Assembly: GCA_027484655.1 (NCBI GenBank)
Contig: JAIXSM010000056.1
Span: 1 to 62,602, forward strand
Direction of reading: 5' to 3'
Origin: Hyphomicrobiales bacterium
GTDB lineage: Bacteria > Pseudomonadota > Alphaproteobacteria > Rhizobiales > Beijerinckiaceae
DNA: 62,602 nucleotides
In this document: positions 10,455 to 20,803 of the stretch, piece by piece
Position numbering within the stretch: the stretch's first letter is position 1
How the letters are laid out: each line of letters opens with the position of its first letter
The notes under the pieces: model-generated
Seen by the model: the letters and a program-made list of their open reading frames with translations, nothing else
Databases searched by the model: none
Told to the model about the DNA's origin: nothing
Program-made: the position numbers and the translations under genes

Positions 10455-11245
10455 GCCAGAGCGTCGTCATTCTTGGATGCGGCTCCTCCGGCGGCGTTCC
10501 GAGGGTGGGCGGCGAATGGGGCGCTTGCGACCCGTCGAACCCGCGCAATCGCCGGCGCCGGTGCTCCATTCTCGTGGAGCGCCCGGGCCCTGAGGGCCTG
10601 ACGACCGTCCTGGTGGATCTGTCGCCGGACCTGCGGGAGCAATTGCTCGACGCCGGGACAACCCGCCTGGACGGCGTGCTGATGACGCACTCTCATGCGG
10701 ATCACTCCCACGGGATCGATGACGTGCGGCCGCTGGTCATCAAGATGCGCCGGCGCATCGATGTGCACATGGACGAAGAAACCGAGGCCGCGATGCGGGC
10801 GCGCTTCGGCTACATCTTCGAGACGCCGCCCGGAAGCAACTACCCGCCGCTGATGGACGCGCGCCGGATCACCCACGGGGCGCCCGTGAGCATCGACGGC
10901 CCGGGCGGCGCGGTGACAGCGACGCCGTTCCGCCTGAACCATGGCGACATGGACTCACTGGGTTTCCGCTTCGGCGAGATGGCGTACACGCCGGATGTGA
11001 TCGATATTCCGTCCGAGAGCGTCGGCTTCCTCGAAGGCCTCGACCTGTGGATCATCGACGCGTTGCGCTACACGCGGCACCCGAGCCACTTCAACCTCGA
11101 ACAGGCGCTGGGCTGGATCGCCCGCATGAAGCCGCGCCGGGCCATTCTCACGAACCTGCACACTGATCTCGATTACAACGCTCTCAGCGCCGAACTGCCT
11201 GAGAGCGTGGCGGCGGCCTATGACGGGATGAGGATCGCGTTCTGA
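10451..11245 (+). CDS. MBL-fold metal-dependent hydrolase (PhnP/RNase Z-like)
   Basis: 264 residues with the metallo-beta-lactamase motif HxHxDH (His80, His82, Asp84, His85) and further metal ligands in RLNHGDMDSLGFRF and the C-terminal TNLHTDLDY. The N-terminal GCGSSGGVPR is typical of PhnP-like phosphodiesterases. The substrate is unknown; in this position after tatD the gene is conserved in alphaproteobacteria. GTG start, overlapping the tatD stop. This is the last gene of the plus-strand run before the dif-like site. Confidence 0.88.
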   Translation: MSQSVVILGCGSSGGVPRVGGEWGACDPSNPRNRRRRCSILVERPGPEGLTTVLVDLSPDLREQLLDAGTTRLDGVLMTHSHADHSHGIDDVRPLVIKMRRRIDVHMDEETEAAMRARFGYIFETPPGSNYPPLMDARRITHGAPVSIDGPGGAVTATPFRLNHGDMDSLGFRFGEMAYTPDVIDIPSESVGFLEGLDLWIIDALRYTRHPSHFNLEQALGWIARMKPRRAILTNLHTDLDYNALSAELPESVAAAYDGMRIAF

Positions 11246-11310
11246 CGGGCGCGCGTCTCCATGTTGCAACCCGGTTTGGATTGATACGCCCGGCTTCGCC
11301 ACAGGCGCGC

Positions 11311-11338
11311 AAGTTCCATAATATACATTATGCGAATC
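11311..11338 (-). other. dif: Chromosome dimer resolution site dif (XerCD target)
   Basis: Read on the minus strand this 28-bp element has an 11-bp XerC-type arm (GATTCGCATAA), a 6-bp central region (TGTATA) and an 11-bp XerD-type arm (TTATGGAACTT). From memory of the Escherichia coli dif sequence, the central region is identical and about 22 of 28 positions agree. The inner palindrome CATAAT/ATTATG is perfect. It lies in a long gene-free stretch, and genes on either side mostly point towards it (plus strand on the left, minus strand from hflX on the right), as expected at a terminus. Confidence 0.85.
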
Positions 11339-11747
11339 ATGGACCGACCCAACGGGGTTCAAGCCCGGTGCCAGGGATTTGTCAGCGCAGCGCCCGGCAG
11401 CCCCCGTCCGCCACAGCGCCGCATAATCTCGAAACACAGGTCGCCGGCTCCCTACAGAACGCAATCCGACCGCAGCGCACGAGCCAAGCAATCGCTCACC
11501 CGCCGTCGCCATGTCCGCCCGCGGCGGCCTGTGGCTCTGACCTGTGGCTGCCAAGACTGTGTCCCTGAGGCTTGTCGGGCAATCTGATCAGGCGCGGCTC
11601 AGACGGCTGGTCCGCTGCGACTTTCGGCCTCACAAGCGCGCCCGAACGGCCTGTCCCCGCAGTCGCGTTGGGTCTCAACACAGGATGAAAGACCGAACTA
11701 CAGGAACCAACACACGAAAATACGGAGCGACACTACCGTAGGTTTGC

Positions 11748-11775
11748 TTGATCGCTCCGTTGACGACAGATAATT
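11748..11775 (+). promoter_or_regulatory. Possible sigma-70 promoter for the cold-shock gene
   Basis: A -35-like TTGATC (11748-11753) and a -10-like ATAATT (11770-11775) are separated by 16 bases. The implied long 5' leader would fit cold-shock mRNAs, which are often controlled through leader structure. The match is moderate, and other promoters are possible. Confidence 0.3.
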
Positions 11776-12007
11776 GTGGGCCGGAACCTCCAAAAAGGCG
11801 CAAATTACCGTAGCAGCGCCGTCGCCTTGGTGTTACAGTCCCATTGCAGGCGCAGCAGGACCAATTTTTGGGACAGTGCGGACACGAGGCTCAAAGGGCC
11901 ATCCAAGCGGACCAGGGGACGTTCGTGCGAACGGATGTCAAGGGGTTTCGCGCACCGGAACCGGTGCCGGACTGGGCGCCACCCTTTGATGGAGACGAAC
12001 GGAAGCT

Positions 12008-12652
12008 ATGAGCAAGGGTAAGGATTTTCGGCCGAGGCGGCGGGGCTTCGACGATGACGGTCCGATGGATTTCGGCGGAAAGCCGCAGCGGCAGAGCCGC
12101 TCGCCCTTCGGGGGCGCTGGTTTCCCGCCCCCGCCTATGGATATGGCGATGCCGCCAGCCTCCACCGTCGATGCGACGGTGAAGTGGTTCAAGTCCGACA
12201 AGGGCTTTGGCTTCGTTGAGCTTGGAAATGGGCAGGGCGACGCGTTCCTGCACATCGGGGCTCTTCAGTCGGCCGGGCATGAGTCCGTTCCTCCGGGCGC
12301 CAAGCTCAAGGTCACTGTCGGCCAGGGCATGAAGGGCGCGCAGGTCACCCGTGTGTACGAGGTCGATCTGTCTGGCGCCCAGGCGCCGCGCTCCTTCGAT
12401 GACAGCCCGCGTCCCGCTCGTCGTGGTCCGGACATGACCACCGCGATTGACATCGAGGGCAAGGTCAAGTGGTTCGACCTCACCAAGGGGTTCGGCTTCG
12501 TGGCCAGCGATGATGGCGGCAAGGACGTGTTCGTGCACATCTCGACGCTGCGTCCGGCTGGCATCACCCAGCTGGTCGAGGGTCAGGCCGTGAGCATGCG
12601 CGTCGTCGAGACGCCGAAGGGTCGCGAAGCGGTTTCGATCGCCCTCGCCTGA
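12008..12652 (+). CDS. Tandem cold-shock domain protein
   Basis: 214 residues: a Arg/Gly/Pro-rich N-terminal arm of about 50 residues, a first cold-shock domain (about 53-118) with RNP1 motif KGFGFV, a linker rich in Arg/Pro, and a second domain (about 148-214) with KGFGFV and DVFVHIS. Cold-shock domains bind single-stranded nucleic acid and melt RNA structure. Two fused domains are typical of alphaproteobacteria, whereas E. coli CspA has one. The ATG has GGAAG close upstream. A strong terminator follows directly, so the gene is probably monocistronic. A second tandem-domain gene lies at 59731-60312. Confidence 0.93.
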   Translation: MSKGKDFRPRRRGFDDDGPMDFGGKPQRQSRSPFGGAGFPPPPMDMAMPPASTVDATVKWFKSDKGFGFVELGNGQGDAFLHIGALQSAGHESVPPGAKLKVTVGQGMKGAQVTRVYEVDLSGAQAPRSFDDSPRPARRGPDMTTAIDIEGKVKWFDLTKGFGFVASDDGGKDVFVHISTLRPAGITQLVEGQAVSMRVVETPKGREAVSIALA

Positions 12653-12677
12653 TCCAGCCTCTGAGCCTTGAGAATTG

Positions 12678-12703
12678 GGCGCGCAGCTTTGCGCGCCTTT
12701 TTT
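12678..12703 (+). terminator. Rho-independent terminator of the cold-shock gene
   Basis: A perfect 7-bp GC stem (GGCGCGC/GCGCGCC) with loop AGCTTT is followed at once by six T. It lies 25 bases after the cold-shock stop codon and before the mazG start. Confidence 0.92.
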
Positions 12704-12746
12704 CGTTTCGCCGAAGCCCCTTGCTTCGCCCTGCCCCTGGATCACC

Positions 12747-13583
12747 ATGCGCGCTTCCAAGGATATCGCCGATCTCATCGCCATCATGGACCGGCTACGG
12801 CGCCCACAGGACGGATGTCCGTGGGATCTGGAGCAAACATTTCTCTCGATCGCTCCCTACACGATCGAGGAAGCGTACGAAGTCGCTGACGCGGTCGAGC
12901 GTGGCGACATGGTGGACCTGCGCGAGGAACTCGGCGACCTGCTTCTGCAGGTCGTGTTCCACGCACAGATGGCGCGCGAGCAAAGCCTGTTCGACTTCGG
13001 CGACGTGGTCGAGGCGATCTGCGCCAAGCTGGTCCGCCGGCATCCCCACATCTTCGGGGAAGCGCGCGACCTGACGCCCGATCAGGTCAAGGACGTCTGG
13101 GGTGAGATCAAGCGTCAGGAAAAGGCCGCGCGGGCCGCCGCGCGCGCCTCGGCAGGAGTTCCGGCGGAACCGTCAGACGGCGCGCTTTCCGGGGTGCCTG
13201 CGGGCATGGCCGCCCTCACCCGCGCCGTGAAGCTGCAGGAGAAAGCCGCGAAGGTGGGCTTTGACTGGAGCGATCCGCGGCTGGTGCTCGCGAAGATCCG
13301 CGAGGAATGCGATGAGCTTGAACAAGAGCTTGACGCGGGTCGACCGGAGGCTCTGGCCGATGAGATCGGCGATCTGCTCTTTGCGGTCGCTAACCTGGCC
13401 CGCCACGCGGAGACCGACGCGGAGGCGGCGCTGCGCGGTACGAACGCCAAGTTTGAACGCCGTTTCCGGCACATCGAATCCCGGCTTTCGGAACAAGGGA
13501 CGACACCGGCGGGCTCGACACTGGCGGAGATGGATGCGCTGTGGGACGAGGCCAAGCGAATTGAACGCGGCCACAAGGGGTAA
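12747..13583 (+). CDS. mazG: Nucleoside triphosphate pyrophosphohydrolase MazG
   Basis: Hydrolyses (d)NTPs to the monophosphate and pyrophosphate and can lower ppGpp-related stress. The 278-residue product has two MazG domains: the first with EEAYEVADAV and REELGDLLLQ (EExxE/EExxD metal motifs), the second with REECDELEQEL and DEIGDLLFAV. An Ala/Arg-rich linker separates them. The ATG at 12747 gives MRASKDIADLIAIMDRLR; a longer reading from 12675 would run through the upstream terminator and is rejected. It faces hflX tail to tail with a 29-base gap. Confidence 0.94.
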   Translation: MRASKDIADLIAIMDRLRRPQDGCPWDLEQTFLSIAPYTIEEAYEVADAVERGDMVDLREELGDLLLQVVFHAQMAREQSLFDFGDVVEAICAKLVRRHPHIFGEARDLTPDQVKDVWGEIKRQEKAARAAARASAGVPAEPSDGALSGVPAGMAALTRAVKLQEKAAKVGFDWSDPRLVLAKIREECDELEQELDAGRPEALADEIGDLLFAVANLARHAETDAEAALRGTNAKFERRFRHIESRLSEQGTTPAGSTLAEMDALWDEAKRIERGHKG

Positions 13584-13612
13584 GCCGCGTTCCTTATTCG
13601 TGCGGCGACCGC

Positions 13613-15007
13613 TCAGGAGACGCTGCTGTGCGCCTCCGCGGCCATCTCGCGGACCCGGGCCTGGGGAAAGCGCCGCTTGAACCGGTCGAGCCGTTCGGGC
13701 GCAACCTTCACCTCCAGTCCGATCTCACCGGAGGGATCGTCGAGCCGCGACAGAACCTGCGCGTTGCCATAGATCCAGCTCAGCCCCTCGCCGTCTTCGC
13801 CGGGCAGCGCCAGCGAGAACGCCACATGGGCGGAGGACAGACGCGCTTCGATGCCGGCCAGCAGCGGCTCGACCCCCTCCCCTGTGACCGCGGAAACAAC
13901 AAAGGTAGAGGCGCTGCGCCCGCCGATGGCGCGCAACTGATCGGCGCGATCTTGCGGCAGGAGGTCAACCTTGCTCCAGACCTCGAGGATGCGCGGATCG
14001 TGGGGCTCGATCCCGAGGCCGCGCAGGATGTGCTCAACATCCTCGCCCTGGGCGTCTGTATCCTCATGGGAAATGTCGCGCACGTGGAGCACGAAGTCGG
14101 CCTCGATCACCTCCTCCAGCGTAGCGCGAAAGGCGGAGACAAGCATGGTCGGCAGGTCCGAAATGAAGCCCACCGTGTCCGACAGCATGATGCGCTCGCC
14201 ATGGGGCAGCTTCACCGCGCGCAATGTCGGGTCAAGCGTGGCGAACAACATATCCTTCGCCAGCACCTCGGCTCGGGTGAGCCGGTTGAAAAGCGTCGAT
14301 TTGCCAGCGTTGGTGTAACCAACGAGCGCTACGACGGGATACGGCACATCCTGACGGTTCTTGCGGTGGAGCCCGCGCGTCTTCTTGACGCCTTCGAGAT
14401 CGCGTTCAATGCGCGTCATGCGCTCCTGAATAAGCCGCCGGTCGGTCTCGATCTGCGTCTCGCCCGGGCCTCCGAGGAAGCCGAAACCGCCGCGTTGACG
14501 CTCAAGGTGGGTCCATGAGCGCACGAGCCGCGACTTCTGGTAATCCAGATGGGCGAGTTCAACCTGCAACGCGCCCTCGCGGGTCCGCGCACGGCGTCCG
14601 AAGATCTCAAGAATCAATCCGGTGCGGTCGATGACCTTGGCGCCGAACGCTTTTTCCAGGTTGCGCTGCTGCACCGGGGAGAGGGCGCAGTCGACCATAA
14701 CGAGGCCAACCTCCTCCTCTTTCACCCGGGCGCCGATCTCCTCCACCTTGCCCGGGCCCAGAAAGGTGGCGGGCCGGATCTGGGTCAGAGGCGCGACAAC
14801 CGCTCCGATAACGTCAAGGTCGATGGCGCCCGCGAGGCCTTCCGCCTCATTGATCCGCGCCTGATGGTCACGCAAAGAGGTGCGCCCACCAGCGCGAGCG
14901 ACGGCCCGTTCCGTGAGGTACGGGCCGACTACGAGGGTCTTCGTGTTTTGCGCCAGTTTCCGCTCAAGGTCGAACCCCTGAGCCTGTCGCGATGTCGTAT
15001 CGTTCAA
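13613..15007 (-). CDS. hflX: GTPase HflX
   Basis: Ribosome-associated GTPase that splits stalled 70S ribosomes under stress. The 464-residue product has the HflX N-terminal domain (GPGKVEEI, VDCALSPVQQRNLEKAF, a coiled segment ending in GGPGETQIETDRRLI) and a G domain with GYTNAGKST (G1), SDTVGF (G3), SKVD (G4, Ser for the usual Asn) and SAVTGEG (G5). The start is a TTG at 15007 with GGAG five bases upstream, 21 bases after the hfq stop, so the two are probably co-transcribed as in many proteobacteria. Confidence 0.94.
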   Translation of the reverse strand: MNDTTSRQAQGFDLERKLAQNTKTLVVGPYLTERAVARAGGRTSLRDHQARINEAEGLAGAIDLDVIGAVVAPLTQIRPATFLGPGKVEEIGARVKEEEVGLVMVDCALSPVQQRNLEKAFGAKVIDRTGLILEIFGRRARTREGALQVELAHLDYQKSRLVRSWTHLERQRGGFGFLGGPGETQIETDRRLIQERMTRIERDLEGVKKTRGLHRKNRQDVPYPVVALVGYTNAGKSTLFNRLTRAEVLAKDMLFATLDPTLRAVKLPHGERIMLSDTVGFISDLPTMLVSAFRATLEEVIEADFVLHVRDISHEDTDAQGEDVEHILRGLGIEPHDPRILEVWSKVDLLPQDRADQLRAIGGRSASTFVVSAVTGEGVEPLLAGIEARLSSAHVAFSLALPGEDGEGLSWIYGNAQVLSRLDDPSGEIGLEVKVAPERLDRFKRRFPQARVREMAAEAHSSVS

Positions 15008-15028
15008 GCGTGCTCCGCAAGGCCCGGA

Positions 15029-15289
15029 TCAGGACTGGGGCTTGTCCCCACCCTCGTCCGCCGTCTCGAACATCTGGATCGGCGTGCCGGGCATGATTGT
15101 GGATATGGCGTGCTTGTAAACGAGTTGCGAGTGGCCATCACGGCGCAAGAGCAAACAAAAGTTGTCGAACCACGTGACGACGCCCTGAAGCTTGACGCCA
15201 TTCACGAGGAAGATGGTGAGCGGGACTTTGTGCTTCCTCACGTAATTGAGGAAGGTGTCCTGCAAATTTTGGGCGCGTTCGGCCGCCAT
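15029..15289 (-). CDS. hfq: RNA chaperone Hfq
   Basis: Hexameric Sm-like protein that pairs small RNAs with mRNAs. The 86-residue product has the Sm1 motif region ([20 protein letters not shown]) and the Sm2 motif YKHAISTI; the N-terminal [13 protein letters not shown] is the proximal-face helix that binds U-rich tails. The short acidic tail ([12 protein letters not shown]) is usual for alphaproteobacteria. GAGGGA lies just before the ATG. It follows ntrX after about 185 bases. Confidence 0.97.
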   Translation of the reverse strand: MAAERAQNLQDTFLNYVRKHKVPLTIFLVNGVKLQGVVTWFDNFCLLLRRDGHSQLVYKHAISTIMPGTPIQMFETADEGGDKPQS

Positions 15290-15474
15290 TCATGGTCCCT
15301 CGGTTGCGCAACCGCCTCGGACGTTTGCGAAGCGCGTTCGTTCGGTTGGTCGCTACGTGACGGATGGCACGCAGTCGGGCTCCAGTAAAGAGCGTGACTC
15401 GCCGGAAGGCAAGCCGCTCCAGCCCTCGCGCTCAGTGTTGCCCCAGAGTTTTTCGCAGCGCAGGCGGCGGCTGA

Positions 15475-16842
15475 TCAATCAATTCCGAGCGACTTCAGCT
15501 TTCGATGCAGCGCGGAGCGCTCCATGCCGATGAACTCGGCGGTCCGCGAGATATTGCCGCCGAAGCGGCTGATTTGCGCGACGAGGTATTCCCGCTCAAA
15601 CACTTCCCGCGCTTCGCGCAACGGCAGACTCATCAGCTTCTCGCCCCCTGCCCCCGCCGGGGTTGATGGCACAAGCGCGCCGATTTCGGCTGGCAGCATG
15701 TCCGTGGAGATTTCCGACTCCGGGTCGCCGCTGGCGAGGATCATCAGTCGTTCGACGTTATTGCGGAGCTGACGGATGTTTCCCGGCCAATCATGGGATT
15801 GCAGCACCGCCATGGCGTCCGCGCCGATCCGTCTGCGCGGCATACCGGTTGAGGCTGAAATCTGCTCCATGAAGTAATCGACCAGCTCCGGGATGTCCTC
15901 GCGTCGTTCCGACAGCGCCGGCGCGCGCACGGGCACCACGGAGAGGCGGTGGAACAGATCCTCGCGAAACGAACCCTCGGCGATCGCGGCGGCGAGATCC
16001 TTGCTGGAAGATGAGATGATCCGAACGTCCACATGCACGCGGGTGGCGCCGCCGACGCGCTGAAAATTCTGGTCCACCAGAACGCGCAGAATCCGGCTCT
16101 GCGTCTCGCGCGGCATGTCTCCGACTTCATCAATGTAGAGCGTGCCGCCGTGAGCCTCCTCCAGCGCGCCAACCTTTCGGCCGCGCGGATCTGACCCCTC
16201 GACCCCGAAAAGCTCCACCTCCATCGATTCCGGCGTGATCGTCGCGGCGTTGATGGCGACGAACGGACCACGCGCGCGGGGCGACATTTCATGGATCACA
16301 CGTGCGGCCAGCTCCTTGCCGGCTCCCGGCGCGCCGCCGATGAGAATGCGAGAGTTCGTAGGCGCCACACGCTCGATAACCTGGCGCAACTGATTGATCG
16401 AAGACGACTTGCCCACAATCCGGTTGGTTGCGCCGGCGCGGGCGCGCAACTCCGAGACCTCACGCTTCAACCGGGAGGCCTCCAGCGCCCGGTCCGCCAC
16501 CAACACCAGCCGGTCGGCCTTGAACGGCTTCTCGATAAAATCGTAAGCGCCAAACTTGATGGCCGAAACTGCGGTTTCGATGTTGCCGTGCCCCGAGATC
16601 ATCACCACCGGCAGCGTCGGGTGGTTCTCCTTGATGACCTGCAGCAGCTGCAAGCCGTCAAGCCGCGAGCCCTGCATCCAGATATCGAGGAAAATGAGAT
16701 GCGGACGACGCGCTTCGATTGCAGCGAGCGCCTCATCGGAGTTCTTCGCGGTCCGGGCGCCGTGGCCCTCGTCCGAGAGGATGCCTGCCACGCCCTCCCG
16801 GATATCGGCTTCGTCATCGACAATGAGAATGTCAGCCGCCAT
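15475..16842 (-). CDS. ntrX: Nitrogen/redox response regulator NtrX
   Basis: 455 residues: receiver domain with phosphorylatable Asp53 (LIFLDIWMQ), an AAA+ domain with P-loop GAPGAGKE, and a C-terminal Fis-type helix-turn-helix (GNISRTAEFIGMERSALHRKL). The sigma-54-contacting GAFTGA loop is replaced by a sequence around GSDPRGRKVG, as is usual for NtrX, so it is unlikely to activate sigma-54 promoters and more likely binds DNA as a sigma-70-type regulator. It follows its sensor gene ntrY by 14 bases. Confidence 0.93.
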   Translation of the reverse strand: MAADILIVDDEADIREGVAGILSDEGHGARTAKNSDEALAAIEARRPHLIFLDIWMQGSRLDGLQLLQVIKENHPTLPVVMISGHGNIETAVSAIKFGAYDFIEKPFKADRLVLVADRALEASRLKREVSELRARAGATNRIVGKSSSINQLRQVIERVAPTNSRILIGGAPGAGKELAARVIHEMSPRARGPFVAINAATITPESMEVELFGVEGSDPRGRKVGALEEAHGGTLYIDEVGDMPRETQSRILRVLVDQNFQRVGGATRVHVDVRIISSSSKDLAAAIAEGSFREDLFHRLSVVPVRAPALSERREDIPELVDYFMEQISASTGMPRRRIGADAMAVLQSHDWPGNIRQLRNNVERLMILASGDPESEISTDMLPAEIGALVPSTPAGAGGEKLMSLPLREAREVFEREYLVAQISRFGGNISRTAEFIGMERSALHRKLKSLGID

Positions 16843-16856
16843 CTGCCTTTACCGTT

Positions 16857-19115
16857 TCAGCGCATCGCGCCGGCCACGCCGGCGCTGTCAGAAGGATCAT
16901 CGGCTGCGGCGACGCCGCCCGCCGGGAATTGGAGACGCACCCAGGCGCCTTGGCCGTCGGGAGCGTCGAGAAGTTCAATGCCGCCGCCGTGGTCTTCAAG
17001 AATCTTGGCGACGATCGGAAGGCCAAGCCCAGTGCCCTCGGCGCGGGTTGTCATATACGGCTCAAGCAGCCTCTGCCGGTTCTCCTTTGGAAAACCTATT
17101 CCGTTGTCGATCACGTCAATCGCGATGGTTCCTTCGATCTCCGCGAGTTTGACTTTGATTTTCGGCGCCTGTCTCTCCGCCGCATTATCCCCGGCGATTC
17201 CTTCAGTCGCGTTCTTCACGATGTTCGTGAGCGCCTGAGAGAGGAGGCGCCGGTCGAATCGCGCGTAGAGCGGATTGGCCGGAATATCGTCCTCGATTGT
17301 GACTTCTGGATGCCCGACTCGCATCAGAAAAACAACCTGGCTCACACAGGCGCGCAGATCATCGTACTCAAGTCTGGGCTTGGGCATCCGCGCGAATGAA
17401 GAGAACTCGTCCACCATTCGTTTGATGTCGTCCACCTGACGAATGATCGTATCAGTGCATTGATCAAAGATCTGCCGATCTTCCGTGATGGCCCGCCCAT
17501 ACTTTCGTTTCAGGCGCTCGGCGGACAGCTGAATCGGGGTGAGCGGATTCTTGATTTCGTGGGCGATGCGCCGCGCCACATCCGCCCACGCCGAGGTGCG
17601 CTGCGCCGTCACAAGATCGGTGATGTCGTCGAGGGTGATGACCTGATTGCGCTCAGCGCTTGGCGACTGTTCGGTCGTCACGCGCACGTTGAAGATGCGC
17701 TCGCGGCCTTTCCGCGTCAACGCCAGCTGGCTCTGGTGCGTGCGCATGTGACTTGACCCGGCTTCTTCAAGCAAAGTCACAAGCTCGGGAATAACCTCGG
17801 CGATAGGCCTGCCCACAGCCTGTTCCGGATCGACGTCAATCTTCTCGTCGAGCAGCTTGAAGGCTGATGGATTGAGTACGCTGACAACGCCGCGTGAATC
17901 GATGCCGATAATCGCTGCGGGAACGCCCGCGAGAACAGCTTCCGTGAACGCGCGGCGCTCATCGTTCAGTTTGCTCGCAGCAAGCAAGCGGTTCTGCTGC
18001 AGCCGCAGCTCGGATGTCATCTTGTTGAATGTCTCGCCAAGATGACCAAGGTCTCCGTCAGACTTCTGCACGGGAACCTGAACGTAGAGATTGCCGGAAG
18101 ACACCTGATCGGTCGCCGTGATGAGACGACGGATCGGCGTCACGAGGCGGTTTGCGACCGACAACCCCAGCCACGTCGCGGAAAAGAGCATGATGAGCGC
18201 GATGAGGGCATACATTGTCGCAAAGGCGATCTGGATGTTGCGCCGATGGCCTTCGTAGGCATTGTAAAGCGCCGTGAGATTTCGAACCTGCACAGGAAAC
18301 GCTGTCGCAAGTGGATCAACCGGGCGCGCGGCATACATGAACGTATCCGGGAAACTCTTCATTTCGCGCACAGCGACGAACGTGCGGCCCTCGTCGAGGA
18401 TCAGGCACAACGGCTCGTCCTTGCGCGCGTCCTCGAAGTCGCTCTCCTCAGGCTGCACGATACGCGAACTTGTCGCCGTACCGTATTCGATCACGTCGCC
18501 GTTCGCTTTCATCATCACAGCAGAAGAGAATCCGAGCACCTGCGCTCGGCCAGCGAAGTATTCCTTGAACAGCGGCGGATTCGACGTGAACAGGGGACTC
18601 ACGCGATCAAGGTCCATCGCTGTGAGGCGCGCCTCCTGCAGCAGCGCCCTGCACTGCGCCTCGCGAAAGATCCGCGCCACCTCGCCTGTGGTGTAGATGA
18701 AACCGCGGACATCCTGCAGAAACGCGGGATTGAGCACGCGGTCGAGGGTGATGGAGCCCACCATCGCCATCAACAAGGCTGGAAAGGCGGCAATGCCCGC
18801 GAATAAACCCACCATCCTGATGTGGATGCCGGCGCCCGCGGTTTGCGCCCGCCGCGCCGCCAGCAGCCGGCGAAACTCCACAAGAAGCAGGCCCATCAGG
18901 AAAAGGATGATGCACGCGTTCAACGCAAAAAGGCCGAGCACCACGTTGCTGGTGGGCGAGATGGGCGTGTAATCGGCGAAAATCAGGAGTGTGGCCAGAG
19001 CGCTCAGGAGCGCGAGGGTCACTGAAACAGGGCCGAGCCGGGATAACCGGCGGCGATCCCGGATGCGGACCGCGGCGGCCTCTACGGCACTGGACGATGA
19101 TTTCGACGAGCGCAT
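16857..19115 (-). CDS. ntrY: Sensor histidine kinase NtrY
   Basis: 752 residues, the usual size. Several N-terminal membrane segments (roughly residues 28-48, 57-80 and 98-118) precede a periplasmic sensory region and a further membrane helix near 300-320, then a HAMP domain (VTPIRRLITATDQVSSGNL), a PAS domain, the H-box [19 protein letters not shown] and an ATPase domain (NIVKNATEGI, DNGIGFP, GTGLGL). NtrY phosphorylates NtrX in response to nitrogen or redox state. About 186 bases separate it from ntrC, so it may have its own promoter. Confidence 0.94.
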   Translation of the reverse strand: MRSSKSSSSAVEAAAVRIRDRRRLSRLGPVSVTLALLSALATLLIFADYTPISPTSNVVLGLFALNACIILFLMGLLLVEFRRLLAARRAQTAGAGIHIRMVGLFAGIAAFPALLMAMVGSITLDRVLNPAFLQDVRGFIYTTGEVARIFREAQCRALLQEARLTAMDLDRVSPLFTSNPPLFKEYFAGRAQVLGFSSAVMMKANGDVIEYGTATSSRIVQPEESDFEDARKDEPLCLILDEGRTFVAVREMKSFPDTFMYAARPVDPLATAFPVQVRNLTALYNAYEGHRRNIQIAFATMYALIALIMLFSATWLGLSVANRLVTPIRRLITATDQVSSGNLYVQVPVQKSDGDLGHLGETFNKMTSELRLQQNRLLAASKLNDERRAFTEAVLAGVPAAIIGIDSRGVVSVLNPSAFKLLDEKIDVDPEQAVGRPIAEVIPELVTLLEEAGSSHMRTHQSQLALTRKGRERIFNVRVTTEQSPSAERNQVITLDDITDLVTAQRTSAWADVARRIAHEIKNPLTPIQLSAERLKRKYGRAITEDRQIFDQCTDTIIRQVDDIKRMVDEFSSFARMPKPRLEYDDLRACVSQVVFLMRVGHPEVTIEDDIPANPLYARFDRRLLSQALTNIVKNATEGIAGDNAAERQAPKIKVKLAEIEGTIAIDVIDNGIGFPKENRQRLLEPYMTTRAEGTGLGLPIVAKILEDHGGGIELLDAPDGQGAWVRLQFPAGGVAAADDPSDSAGVAGAMR

Positions 19116-19301
19116 GCCCAGTTTGTCTTCCTGGCGTGAACCCCGGGGGGGCGTCCGTCCCCGGGGCGGCGAAGCGCGCCCGAAGGATCGCTCAGGGATA
19201 GCGATCCCGTTGCTCGCCTACAACGGTGTTGCATGATTGCGACAAAAATTCGGGCGACCGATGATATTCTGCATCACCGGAGGCCTCGCGGCCCGGTCCA
19301 G

Positions 19302-20789
<1,488 letters not shown>

Positions 20790-20803
20790 GTAGCCAGGCC
20801 TCC

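Larger units (their letters stand above)
11246..12007. other. Long non-coding region at the likely replication terminus
   Basis: 762 bases between the MBL-fold gene and the cold-shock gene. It holds the dif-like site at 11311-11338 and a possible promoter at 11748-11775, which would leave a leader of roughly 225 bases for the cold-shock gene. Short ORFs cross it, but none resembles a known protein, and I see no tRNA. Confidence 0.6.

Noticed and set aside
11246-12007. Small RNA or protein gene in the long gap before the cold-shock gene
   Set aside because: No recognised RNA structure and no ORF with protein-like composition; only the dif-like site and a weak promoter can be supported.
12675-12746. 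Longer mazG start at 12675
   Set aside because: The extension would translate the upstream terminator stem and shows no MazG resemblance; the ATG at 12747 is preferred.
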